Below, piece after piece: positions 38,930 through 47,707 of a DNA stretch of 64,000 nt. Position numbers and translations under genes: made by a program. Each line of letters begins with the position of its first letter. Within the stretch, counting starts at the first letter, position 1. The notes beneath the pieces were generated by a model, which was given only the letters and a program-made list of their open reading frames with translations, was not told the origin of the DNA and searched no databases. Source of the DNA: Nitrospira sp. (lineage in GTDB: Bacteria; Nitrospirota; Nitrospiria; Nitrospirales; Nitrospiraceae); assembly GCA_005116955.1 (NCBI GenBank), contig SWDI01000003.1:219224-283223 (forward strand), in the 5' to 3' direction.

Positions 38930-39215
38930 TTCCGCTTCCCACCATAGAGACAATTCCTTCTGAATCCTTTGCCGGTGTCTGAACGATCGTTGCGACGTCC
39001 ATTGCCAACCCAACCGTAGCGTAAAAGACACAAATTGCTGATGCCCATCGAAACTGGAACCAAATCAATAGAGCGAGTCCAAGAGGTATGAGGATAAAAA
39101 ACATGATCTTCCAATCCATAACGAGTGGAGTGGAGGCGCCATTCTGTACGAAGAGAAACCCTGCCTCAGCGATGAGGGTGCTGAGTACGAGAGCTAGCAA
39201 GGGGCGGTGTTGCAT
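38814..39215 (-). CDS. Four-helix membrane protein of unknown function
   Basis: 133 residues from the ATG at 39215. Four hydrophobic segments: PLLALVLSTLIAEAGFLF, MFFILIPLGLALLIWFQF, ASAICVFYATVGLAMDVATI and ISGLFYFCLIVFGG. The C-terminus is Pro/Ser-rich (PTPPESRPPSPPSLS). The last about 115 bp overlap the 3' end of the frameshifted methyltransferase on the other strand. No family recognised. Confidence 0.55.
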   Translation of the reverse strand: MQHRPLLALVLSTLIAEAGFLFVQNGASTPLVMDWKIMFFILIPLGLALLIWFQFRWASAICVFYATVGLAMDVATIVQTPAKDSEGIVSMVGSGISGLFYFCLIVFGGRSFLGVSQGPTPPESRPPSPPSLS

Positions 39216-39587
39216 CCGGTGACTATAGACTGTCGAAGAAAAGTTCGGCAATAGGTGCCTTGTCGTCGTGGATATCTCAGTGTTAGCCTTTTTCTACTAT
39301 GGGTAACGATCAGTTAGCGGATAGCCATTTACCCGGGCAACCTGTCTTCTGCGGTGGTGGTTAGGGTTCCCGTCCGTAAAGCGGCTGGCCGAATGGGGCT
39401 ATCGCATGCTTACACGCCATCAGTATCAATGGTTTGGTGAAGCCAGGCCCCTCAGTCGACAAGACTGACGAAGCGGGTCATGTTCTTCTCCAAGCCCCCC
39501 TTTCGAGGGGCTTCTTCCTAACAGCGAGGAATTTACGAACGACCTACCCTCTTTCAGAATGCACACAGTTGTTTGGAGGGTAGATAT
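39216..39587. other. Intergenic region with a hairpin
   Basis: About 370 bp without a credible gene. A hairpin AAGCCCC (39492-39498) / GGGGCTT (39507-39513) followed by CTTCTTCC could be a terminator or attenuator ahead of the next gene. Nothing else was recognised. Confidence 0.45.
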
Positions 39588-40451
39588 ATGTTGCATACAT
39601 GGGTTGTGTCGGCGAGTTGTTCTGATCTGACTGATCAACCGCGGGGTCGAGCGTACCATGCCCCTTCGAGGATTCTGAGCTGGGTCATCGCAGTCGTCTT
39701 GTGTCTCTCATCCTCCATTGGTCAGGCTTGGGGAGAAACCGGCGCAGAGGGAAAAAAGACAATTGTGGCGGCAGGGTTCGGATACCAAATCGGTACCGTC
39801 TCAACGATCGCAGTGAAGGTCTATGATGCTGAGTCGGGCGTCATCTTGTCCGATGACGTGTATGAACTATCCGTTAAAGAAAGTGATGGGGTGAGATCGA
39901 GCTGCGGGCCGCGGGTTTTTGCTGGAGGAGTCGGACTTGGCGCGACAGATCTCTCTAATTTTGTATTGCGGGTATACGATGCCAATACCGGAGTGTTCCA
40001 ATGGGAAGGGCGACTTAATCTGGTGCAACCTGACGGGAAGGCAGAGGGGAAGCTCGTATCGACTGTGCTACCACGGCACGCAATCATCACGAAGGCGCAG
40101 AGTATAGAAGTGACGATCGAGGAGCCGGTGTTTTTGCTGCGTGCCATGGACCTGGCGACCGGCATGCTTGTATGGGAGGATGAGTTTACGACTGTCAGCA
40201 TGAAACTTCCACGAGCCCAGCTGATTGCAGGCCCATCGCTCCAGCCGAAGAGCAGCTCACTCGCGAACTCTCATACCTTTGACTTCAGTATTCGCATGTA
40301 TGACCCCAGTGGAAAGAAAGTTTTGTGGGAGGATCAGCTATCTCAGCGGGAGTCGGATGAAGGGCCAGAGCAGTCGCACAGCGATCAGGCTGATCTACTT
40401 CCCTCTTGGCCTAACCTTCCGGAGGAAGAGTTCGTTGCAGGATCGATCTAG
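39588..40451 (+). CDS. Secreted beta-rich protein of unknown function
   Basis: 287 residues from the ATG at 39588, preceded by GGAGGG. A hydrophobic segment at about 35-50 (ILSWVIAVVLCLSSSIGQAW) is a late signal sequence or anchor. The mature part repeats a motif of the type xVKVYDAESGVILSDDVYEL, VLRVYDANTGVFQWEGRLNL, LLRAMDLATGMLVWEDEFTT and SIRMYDPSGKKVLWEDQLSQ: four 'YDxxTGxxxWE' units resembling degenerate PQQ/WD-type beta-propeller blades. The function is unknown, but an extracytoplasmic beta-propeller-like binding domain is likely. Confidence 0.6.
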   Translation: MLHTWVVSASCSDLTDQPRGRAYHAPSRILSWVIAVVLCLSSSIGQAWGETGAEGKKTIVAAGFGYQIGTVSTIAVKVYDAESGVILSDDVYELSVKESDGVRSSCGPRVFAGGVGLGATDLSNFVLRVYDANTGVFQWEGRLNLVQPDGKAEGKLVSTVLPRHAIITKAQSIEVTIEEPVFLLRAMDLATGMLVWEDEFTTVSMKLPRAQLIAGPSLQPKSSSLANSHTFDFSIRMYDPSGKKVLWEDQLSQRESDEGPEQSHSDQADLLPSWPNLPEEEFVAGSI

Positions 40452-40512
40452 TAGCGCGAGTATCTAGTATCTAAGGCCAATCGACTAGCAAGCAAGTAGA
40501 GCGACGTTACGG

Positions 40513-41922
40513 TTAGCTCGCTTCGAAGCTCTCGAGCCACTGCCGGTTGAACTGTTCGTAGGAGACAGATAGTTTATTCTGAATCGCATCGGCTAAGGAT
40601 GACTTCGCTTGCAACGCATTGAGCAGTTCATCGACGCGAGCCATTCCCCATCGCTCAATCAAGTAGCGTGTTGCCGAATTCGCTTCTGCGTAGGCCACTA
40701 TCGCCGCACTCGCCGGCAGTGCGCCCCAAGAGCCTTCTAAATACGTTAAGGGAGTGACCGTAAAATCTCCGCTCATGGCCTGATCAAGCTCAGGCCATGC
40801 ATCTCCGGCCAATTGCATGGCCAGGCCTTCGTTCAGCCAGGTTGGCAACGCGCCGCTGCTTGCTCCGAAGCGATCATGGAGTAGGGCGTGGACATATTCG
40901 TGACGAAGTACGCTCGCCAACCACTTTCGATCCGTGGTCGCCCCTTGAGTGGGAATCTGAATGCGTCCAAGGGTGGGGTCATAGAGACCATCGGCCCAAG
41001 CCGGGCTCCCGGTCGCCCCTTGAAACGAATCCTTGGCGTGAAGGACGACCATGATCGGCTTCGTGGGGAAGTGACTAAACTTCTGTCCAACCTCTCGATA
41101 GGCTTCTTCCAGAATCTCTAACGCTGAGATCCAAGTATCCTGGTTTTCTTCACCGTCGAACTTCACGACAAAGTGAGTGCTACTTTTTGCAGTCATGCGG
41201 GATTCAACTGACCGCGTGCGGCGAACTTTTGCCGTGACGGCGGCGAGATAGGAGCGCAATCCTGGATCGTGTCGTGCTCGGTCAGCTGCCTGGTCCAAGT
41301 GTTTCGCGGCTTCCTGTAGTTCATCTTGTTCTTGTAACAAGTCGGCCATAGCCAAATGCGGGAATGGTTCTTCTGGGGCCACCTTCATCAATTTCATCAG
41401 GAATTCCGCATTCAGCGCGCGGTCCCGCTGTTCCCAATAGGCATGGGCCAGATTCATAAGGATCACGGAATTCGAGTCGTCGAGATCCGCCGCTCGCTTA
41501 AACGCTTTGACCGAAGCCCGAGTGCCATTGAGTCGTTCCTGCTGCAGTCCGAGATTGTTCCACAGGATTGCGATGAAGGGCTTGGACTTTGCGTTTAACA
41601 GGACAGTCGAAGGGAGCTCTTTCAGCTTCGTTTCGGCGAGCGATAAGTTATGTTTTTCAATTTCATCGCGAATGGTTTCCAGCAGGCCCTCATGGGGGGT
41701 AGGCGGAACCACGCTGTAATCAAGTACGCGAACCGATTTGTCCTCACTTTCTGGTGACCCGCTTCGTGGCGGAGCGGGAGGAGGCGCGACCGGTTCGACG
41801 GTTTTTGTGCGTTGCACCGTCGGTGGCGGCAGGATGGGCTTTAGAAATAGGTTGTAGCCAATCACCAGAGCCAGGCCGGCTGCAAGTGGTATCAGGATAT
41901 GTTTGATGTTGCGGCGATACAT
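40513..41922 (-). CDS. Membrane-anchored TPR protein with M-type (gluzincin) metallopeptidase domain
   Basis: 469 residues. One N-terminal helix (HILIPLAAGLALVIGYNLFL) anchors it, then a Pro-rich linker, then TPR-like helices (about 95-225; LWNNLGLQQERLNGTRASVK). The C-terminal domain carries the zinc motif LRHEYVHALLHDR (HExxH) and the downstream PTWLNEGLAMQL that supplies the third ligand Glu, as in peptidase-MA-like proteins. It is probably active in the periplasm; the substrate is unknown. It diverges from recG. Confidence 0.75.
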   Translation of the reverse strand: MYRRNIKHILIPLAAGLALVIGYNLFLKPILPPPTVQRTKTVEPVAPPPAPPRSGSPESEDKSVRVLDYSVVPPTPHEGLLETIRDEIEKHNLSLAETKLKELPSTVLLNAKSKPFIAILWNNLGLQQERLNGTRASVKAFKRAADLDDSNSVILMNLAHAYWEQRDRALNAEFLMKLMKVAPEEPFPHLAMADLLQEQDELQEAAKHLDQAADRARHDPGLRSYLAAVTAKVRRTRSVESRMTAKSSTHFVVKFDGEENQDTWISALEILEEAYREVGQKFSHFPTKPIMVVLHAKDSFQGATGSPAWADGLYDPTLGRIQIPTQGATTDRKWLASVLRHEYVHALLHDRFGASSGALPTWLNEGLAMQLAGDAWPELDQAMSGDFTVTPLTYLEGSWGALPASAAIVAYAEANSATRYLIERWGMARVDELLNALQAKSSLADAIQNKLSVSYEQFNRQWLESFEAS

Positions 41923-42057
41923 GAATTATTAAAAACGAGTGTAGCACCCTACGGAAAAGCGACCAAGCAATCGAGTGAAAACAGTCGATGGATTCTGATA
42001 CGTCGTGTAGCTGGTTCATTGAGCGCTGAGGGTTGCTGTGCTACGATCCTCTCCCGT

Positions 42058-44598
42058 ATGTCGGCTCCCACTGAATCGAGTCCACACACGCCGCTTCAGG
42101 GGTGGTTGGACCGCATCGCGCGCCCGATCGAGTTTGCGAGCCGAGATGCTGGTGCTCACCTAGGCGCTGTCACAAATCTCAGTTCATTTATCTCGTCACA
42201 AGTTTTGTCGGCTCTCCGTCAAGACGTGTACTCCAAAGCCATTGAAGCCCGCCTGATTTCATTGCGAGACCTCTTCGTGGATTTTCAGCCAGCGCTTCCT
42301 TTGGATGAGCAACGTCGACGATTGCAGGCGGCAACGTTGCTTATTAAGGCGCTTCGAGCTCTTGATCAAGAGAATCTCATTCCCCAAAAAGATTTGCCAA
42401 TGCAGACGTCCAGTCATTCCAAAGTGGCGGGCGCCGGCAGATCCGATCTCTGGAATCTTTCTGTTCGGTTCGTCAGAGGCGTCGGGCCGAAGCGCACCAA
42501 TGTTTTGCAACGATTGCAGATCGCGACGGTGGAGGATGCGCTCTGGACCATCCCGTGGCGCTATGAGGACCGATCGGTCATGACACCGATCGGAAATCTC
42601 GTTCCGGGGATGAGTGTCTCGATTTGTGGGGTGATCGGATCATGTGAGGCGAAACGAACAAGGAATCGGCGGTTGAGTCTCGTGGAGGTCGGCGTTGAAG
42701 ATCAGTCTGGGCGAATGCAAGTGGTCTTCTTCAATCAATCGTATTTGGAGGAGATGCTGACGGCTGGGACTCGCGTAATGATGAGCGGTCGAGTGATAGC
42801 TGATCGACAGGGATGTAGGGTCCCGCGCATGGATGTGGCGCAATACGAAGTTATCGGAGAAGACACGGAGTCGATGCTGCATGTCGGACGAATCGTCCCG
42901 ATCTATCATGAGACCAAGGGATGGACCTCTCGCCAGATGCGGATGCTGGTGAGGAATCTGTTGGCAGACCATGGGCGTGAGGTCGTAGACCCTCTGCCCA
43001 TGTCTCTTCGAGCGCGGCAGCGGCTGATCCCGATCCATGACGCGCTGCAAGATGTCCATTTCCCAAAGACCGGCACGGATCTTCAGCTTCTGGAACGAGG
43101 TAAGACGCCGGCGCACCGGCGTTTGGCGTTCGAAGAACTCCTCTTGCTCCAATTGGCTTTGGCGAGCAGGCATCGAGCGGTGCACGAAGAGCCGAAGGAA
43201 TTGCGGTTCAACTCGCAGACACCTCTCTTAGAAAAGCTTGGTCGACTCTTGCCATTTTGCCTCACAGCCGCACAGGATCGGGTCATTCGCGAAATATTTC
43301 AGGACATGATTTCGCCGCGTCCCATGAATCGTTTGGTGCAAGGCGATGTGGGATCCGGAAAAACGGCGGTCGCCTTGCATGCGCTGGTGCTGGCTGGCGG
43401 TTCAGGCTATCAGGCTGCGTTGATGGCACCGACCGAGATTCTAGCAGAGCAACACTATCGGAACCTGTCAGGAATGCTGCAGGCCCTCGGGCTTCAGACG
43501 ACTCTCGTGCGTGGGGGAGAGAAATCCTCGGTGAAGAAGATACAGGCAGAGCAACTGGCATCGGGTGAGATTCACGTGGCGATCGGAACGCATGCCCTCC
43601 TTCAGCAGGGAGTACAATTCAAGAATTTTGGGTTGGCGGTGGTCGATGAGCAGCATAAGTTCGGTGTGCTGCAGCGAAAGACTCTGATCGACAAGGGCTA
43701 CAAGCCGGACGTGCTTGTCTTGACGGCCACGCCCATTCCCCGAACATTGGCCATGACGGTCTATGGTGACCTTGATGTCTCGGTGATTGATGTCCTGCCG
43801 CCTGGACGAAAGCCAGTGCGAACATTTCTTTTTCACGACGCGCAGCGACGGCGTGCCTATCAGATTGTGCGCGATGAGTTGCGAGCCAAACGGCAAGCGT
43901 ACGTGGTCTATCCGCTGGTGGACGAATCGGAAAAGATCGATCTTCAAGCCGCGATTCAAGGCGCCGAACAGTTGCAGAACGGAGAATTGTCCGAATTCCG
44001 TGTCGGCCTGCTGCATGGGCGCATGAAAACGGCGGAAAAAGAAGCGGTGATGGCCGACTTTAAGGCCGGCACGATCCAGGTGTTGGTCGCGACGACGGTG
44101 ATCGAGGTCGGGGTCGATGTGCCGAATGCCACAGTCATCTTGATCGAACATGCTGAGCGGTTTGGCCTCGCGCAACTGCATCAATTGCGCGGACGGGTGG
44201 GGCGTGGCAACCAGCAATCCTATTGCCTCTTGATGGCCAAGAATCTCGGACGGCGAAGGACGCAGGTGGGAGGACGTGCGATGGGAAGTGAGCAGTCGGT
44301 GTCTACAGCAAGGGAACGGCTGGAGGCGCTTGTCCGGTCACACGATGGATTTGTGATTGCCGAAGACGATTTACGGATTAGAGGTCCTGGAGAATTCTTT
44401 GGGCTGCGCCAATGGGGGATGCCGGAGTTTCGTGTGGCGAATCTGGTGAGCGACGCTGATCTGTTGCAGCAGGCCAGGCAGGAGGCTTTTACGCTGCTGA
44501 AAACGGACCCAGGATTGAAAGAGCCGGACCACCAGGAATTGCGAGAGGCGATGCTGCGGAAATGGGAGAAAAAGTTGGAGTTGGGTTCAATCAGTTGA
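42058..44598 (+). CDS. recG: ATP-dependent DNA helicase RecG
   Basis: 846 residues from the ATG at 42058. Residues about 1-125 are an N-terminal extension not found in the 693-residue E. coli protein. The wedge domain starts at LSVRFVRGVGPKRTNVLQRL. Helicase motifs: Walker A LVQGDVGSGKTAVAL, DEQH box (VVDEQHKFGVLQR), TATPIPRTLAMTVYGDLDVS, TTVIEVGVDVPNATV and HQLRGRVGRGNQQSYCLL. RecG remodels stalled forks and branched DNA. An upstream ATG at 41899 would overlap the divergent peptidase gene. Confidence 0.94.
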   Translation: MSAPTESSPHTPLQGWLDRIARPIEFASRDAGAHLGAVTNLSSFISSQVLSALRQDVYSKAIEARLISLRDLFVDFQPALPLDEQRRRLQAATLLIKALRALDQENLIPQKDLPMQTSSHSKVAGAGRSDLWNLSVRFVRGVGPKRTNVLQRLQIATVEDALWTIPWRYEDRSVMTPIGNLVPGMSVSICGVIGSCEAKRTRNRRLSLVEVGVEDQSGRMQVVFFNQSYLEEMLTAGTRVMMSGRVIADRQGCRVPRMDVAQYEVIGEDTESMLHVGRIVPIYHETKGWTSRQMRMLVRNLLADHGREVVDPLPMSLRARQRLIPIHDALQDVHFPKTGTDLQLLERGKTPAHRRLAFEELLLLQLALASRHRAVHEEPKELRFNSQTPLLEKLGRLLPFCLTAAQDRVIREIFQDMISPRPMNRLVQGDVGSGKTAVALHALVLAGGSGYQAALMAPTEILAEQHYRNLSGMLQALGLQTTLVRGGEKSSVKKIQAEQLASGEIHVAIGTHALLQQGVQFKNFGLAVVDEQHKFGVLQRKTLIDKGYKPDVLVLTATPIPRTLAMTVYGDLDVSVIDVLPPGRKPVRTFLFHDAQRRRAYQIVRDELRAKRQAYVVYPLVDESEKIDLQAAIQGAEQLQNGELSEFRVGLLHGRMKTAEKEAVMADFKAGTIQVLVATTVIEVGVDVPNATVILIEHAERFGLAQLHQLRGRVGRGNQQSYCLLMAKNLGRRRTQVGGRAMGSEQSVSTARERLEALVRSHDGFVIAEDDLRIRGPGEFFGLRQWGMPEFRVANLVSDADLLQQARQEAFTLLKTDPGLKEPDHQELREAMLRKWEKKLELGSIS

Positions 44599-44688
44599 CT
44601 GAACTGATACGCTGACAGGAGTGCAGGCTGACACGATAGAATTTTGGCTGTTAGCATGACGCATGGTACCCTGTGAGTCGGGAGTCGT

Positions 44689-45012
44689 ATGGGTTTATTG
44701 CAACGGATAAAAGATGATTTGCGAGCCGGGATCGCTACGCTGAGGCTGGGGACCGTCCATGCGGCAGGACGTGCGCTGGAAGAAACAGAACTGCTCCGCA
44801 TGAGACTAGAGCTTCGCAAGCTCGAACAACAGTTGTCCGATCTGTACAAAGACATCGGTGAGCGGGCCGTCGATATGAAGGAGCGAGGCGAAACGGCAGA
44901 GCGGGTGGTGTACGACGCCGAAATTGTGCGTCTCGTCAAAGAGGTTGAGGTACTCAAGGCGTCGCAGAAGAAGCTGGAAGCCGACATGGAAGACATTCGG
45001 AACGAGCAATGA
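44689..45012 (+). CDS. Small coiled-coil protein
   Basis: 107 residues, almost wholly helical with heptad character (ETELLRMRLELRKLEQQLSD, EIVRLVKEVEVLKASQKKLE). There is no signal or membrane segment. Its stop overlaps the ppx start (ATGA), so the two are translationally coupled. Function unknown; possibly a partner of the phosphatase. Confidence 0.65.
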   Translation: MGLLQRIKDDLRAGIATLRLGTVHAAGRALEETELLRMRLELRKLEQQLSDLYKDIGERAVDMKERGETAERVVYDAEIVRLVKEVEVLKASQKKLEADMEDIRNEQ

Positions 45013-45971
45013 CTGCACCGCCTCAGCCCGCGCGCCGATTGGCCGGCATTGATATTGGCACCCTCACCTGTCGCTTGTTGATTGCGGATCTCGTCTCTGG
45101 GCACCCCCTCATAGAACTTCGATCTGACCGCCGCATTCTCCGGCTAGGGGAGGGTGTCGATCAGACTAAGCGACTGAGTCCAGTCGCGATGGATCGAGTT
45201 ATTGCCTGTCTCCAAGAATGGCGGAATGTCATTGATGGCTATCAGGTTGAGGCTACCGCTGTCGTAGCAACAAGCGCTGTCCGAGACGCGGCTAATCGCG
45301 ATGATTTCCTTGAACGCGTCAAACGCGAAGCTGGGTTTGAAGTGGAAGTCATTTCAGGCGAGGAAGAAGCGCGGCGGACGTTGCTCGGTATTCGATCCGG
45401 TTTGCCGGCCGGAGTAACGGATATGCTCGCGTTAGATATCGGTGGCGGCAGCACCGAATTCATACTTGATGGGTGTGGCCAGAAGCCGATTATGCGGTCG
45501 ATCGATATCGGAGTCGTCCGCCTCTGCGAGCGGGTATTGCGCCATGACCCACCAAGTGATGAGGAAGTGCGACAGGCATGTGAGTGGGTGAGACGAGAGA
45601 CAAAAACAGCCGTCGCTGAGATGGCGGGTTTTGAAACAGCGACTTTCGTCGGCACCGCCGGCACGGTTACCAGCCTCGTTGCTATGGCTCAAAAACTTCC
45701 GACCTATGAGCCGGCCAGAATTCACAACTATGTGTTGAAGTTGGAAACCATTCAAGATCTTGAACACACGCTGCTCAGTAGAACCAAAGCCGAGCGAGTC
45801 GGGTTACCAGGCTTGGAGAAGAACCGCGAAGAAGTCATCGCCGCCGGGACGATCATCATTCGGACGATCATGGAGACGCTTGAGCGAGAAGAATGTCTAG
45901 TGAGCGATCTGGGATTAAGGGAAGGGGTGCTGATAGATTTGGCAGTACGAGGGTCCAGGAATAACATTTGA
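45009..45971 (+). CDS. ppx: Ppx/GppA family exopolyphosphatase
   Basis: 320 residues with the actin-like ATPase fold motifs: AGIDIGTLTCRLLIADLVSG, VVATSAVRDAANRDDFL, VISGEEEARRTLLGI, MLALDIGGGSTEFIL and ATFVGTAGTVTSLVAMAQKL. It hydrolyses polyphosphate or pppGpp; the short single-domain form cannot be assigned to either with certainty. Confidence 0.88.
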   Translation: MTAPPQPARRLAGIDIGTLTCRLLIADLVSGHPLIELRSDRRILRLGEGVDQTKRLSPVAMDRVIACLQEWRNVIDGYQVEATAVVATSAVRDAANRDDFLERVKREAGFEVEVISGEEEARRTLLGIRSGLPAGVTDMLALDIGGGSTEFILDGCGQKPIMRSIDIGVVRLCERVLRHDPPSDEEVRQACEWVRRETKTAVAEMAGFETATFVGTAGTVTSLVAMAQKLPTYEPARIHNYVLKLETIQDLEHTLLSRTKAERVGLPGLEKNREEVIAAGTIIIRTIMETLEREECLVSDLGLREGVLIDLAVRGSRNNI

Positions 45972-46001
45972 GTCGGTTTTGGTGAGCAGGAGGTAGGCCT
46001 T

Positions 46002-46526
46002 ATGAGACTTCCCAAGAATCTCTTTCACCTCGGTCTGCTAGCTGCTCTGTTGCTGACCCTCGGTGGCTGTGGAAGTGATCGATACTATTTCTCCAAGCCA
46101 GACTTCAGCCAACAGCAATATGAACAAGACAGGTATGAATGTCTGCGATCAGCCCAACAGCCGATGCTCATCAGTCCCGCACCTGGTATGTCAGCTGGGG
46201 GAATGGCTACAAACAATGAGATCTATATGGCCTGTTTCAGAGCTAAAGGATACACCGTCCAAAGTCAAGAAGAGCGTGAGCAAATCGTGCGTGCGGAGGA
46301 GCGCGCATTTGATCAACGGCTGCAGCAGAGGGCGCATGAAAGGCAGTTGCGGGAAGAGGCAGCGCAGAAAGAAAGACTGGCTGAGATGCGGCGTGTCCAA
46401 GAGGAGAAGGTTCAGCCGGTGCAAGGGAATCGGGAAACTCACATGTATCCGTCAGGATATACCGAAAAGGATGTGCCACGGTTCTTATACCAGGAGGGGA
46501 ATTTCTTTTTGGAACCGACAACGTGA
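46002..46526 (+). CDS. Lipoprotein with Gln/Glu/Arg-rich coiled-coil tail
   Basis: 174 residues. Lipobox LGGC follows LGLLAALLLT. The mature protein has a YECLRSAQQP segment and AGGMATNNEIYMACFRAKGY, a two-Cys pattern seen in small outer-membrane lipoproteins, then a charged helix (AFDQRLQQRAHERQLREEAA). A GTGA overlap couples it to the following FGE-domain gene. Confidence 0.65.
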   Translation: MRLPKNLFHLGLLAALLLTLGGCGSDRYYFSKPDFSQQQYEQDRYECLRSAQQPMLISPAPGMSAGGMATNNEIYMACFRAKGYTVQSQEEREQIVRAEERAFDQRLQQRAHERQLREEAAQKERLAEMRRVQEEKVQPVQGNRETHMYPSGYTEKDVPRFLYQEGNFFLEPTT

Positions 46527-47095
46527 CAACCTCGTTGCCCGCCTTCTACATAGACAAAAATGAGGTAACGACCCAGCTCTATACTTCATTCATGCAGGCG
46601 ACTAACCATAGCAAACCAGAGCATTGGGGGGATGTAAGGACAGAGCTTGATGGGGACAAACCCGTCATTGGTGTTGAGTGGTCAGATGCCAATGACTATT
46701 GTCATTACTACGGGAAGCGCCTTCCAACCGAGAAGGAATGGGAAAAAGCAGCACGTGGTACCGATGGCCGAATATATCCTTGGGGGAATTTGGAGCCCAG
46801 TAAGAGTCTTGCAAACTATGGTGGTCAGTTTTGTCTTGCGTTTTGTAATGTCTATGCTGAGAAGCTTAAACCAGTTGCGAGTTATGCTGCGGGTGGAAGC
46901 CCCTACGGCCTTTACGACATGGCAGGTAATGCATGGGAGTGGGTTGAGGAAAAGAGACTTCGAGGAGGATCGTGGCTTAGTAATACGCATACCCCAGAGC
47001 TTGGTTTGCAGTCTGCAGTTCGGACAGGAGAAGTCACTAGGACATACGGGATCCGATATCTTCTTGGGTTCCGTTGTGCTCAGGATGTCCGTTAG
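46523..47095 (+). CDS. FGE/SUMF1-domain protein, short form
   Basis: 190 residues, GTG start inside the previous stop. Formylglycine-generating-enzyme family motifs: AFYIDKNEVTTQLYTSFMQA, GKRLPTEKEWEKAARGTDGR, IYPWGN, GLYDMAGNAWEWVEE, LRGGSWLSN and LGFRCAQD. The usual first strand (an xxxIPAGxFxMGS motif) is missing, and the product lacks an export signal of its own, so it may be an N-truncated piece of a longer protein once fused to the lipoprotein. Enzymatic activity is doubtful. Confidence 0.75.
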   Translation: MTTSLPAFYIDKNEVTTQLYTSFMQATNHSKPEHWGDVRTELDGDKPVIGVEWSDANDYCHYYGKRLPTEKEWEKAARGTDGRIYPWGNLEPSKSLANYGGQFCLAFCNVYAEKLKPVASYAAGGSPYGLYDMAGNAWEWVEEKRLRGGSWLSNTHTPELGLQSAVRTGEVTRTYGIRYLLGFRCAQDVR

Positions 47096-47209
47096 TCATG
47101 CGGGTTTAGGTTCTCAGGTTCTGCATCGCTGCCCGGGCGAGTGGGGGTTGCCTGAGCAATATTGCGAAGTCTGTTTATGATGGCTGGGATCAGCCGATAA
47201 ATTTTGTAA

Positions 47210-47707
47210 ATGGTCCGGGGGAATAGAAAATTGCAAACAGACCAAGAGGTAGTACATTACACGGGTGCGTCGGGTCTATATGGGATACTCACGAGCAAAA
47301 CGATTTGGGCTAGCCATGCCTCTTTTGTTAACGACACGGAGGAGGTGGTGGGGTTTCTCGGTCGAGTGCTTCCGGTGATCCTGAAACCGGTGTATGAGAG
47401 GTATGTTGCTGAGTCTGAGTATCTTCAGCAGTGCGTTCAGGATTCACGCCGTTTAGGTATTGATCTACTTGACCATGACTTAAAAAAGTTTGTTCAGGGG
47501 TTCAAGGAAGCTCAGGTTAGGGCTACTGTCCATTATGTCGTTTCATTTTGTACGACAAGTGACGCTTGGGTATCTCAACATGGTTTATTGAGCCAATGGC
47601 GTGGCTATGGACGAGATGGAGGCTATGCGATCGTCTTTGATCGTGAACGACTTGGAGCCTTTCTTGAACAAGAAAGGGCGGTTTCAAGTTCCAAGTGCAA
47701 CGGGTGA
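47210..47707 (+). pseudogene. DUF2971-type protein, C-terminally truncated
   Basis: 165 codons. The N-terminus fits the DUF2971 pattern: VVHYTGASGLYGILTSKTIW, ASHASFVNDTEEV, YVVSFCTTSDAWVSQHGLLS and QWRGYGRDGGYAIVFDRERL. The family normally continues for another 100 or more residues. Here the frame ends at 47707, exactly where the glutamine synthetase frame begins. DUF2971 proteins are often accessory or defence-associated. Both genes seem to have lost sequence at the shared junction near 47700. Confidence 0.6.

Noticed and set aside
47096..47225. Possible Rhs-core remnant (frame reading SVYDGWDQPINFVNGPG before a stop)
   Set aside because: The similarity to the NPINFVDPxG motif is short and lacks the preceding RxxDPxxGRF signature, so it cannot be separated from chance.
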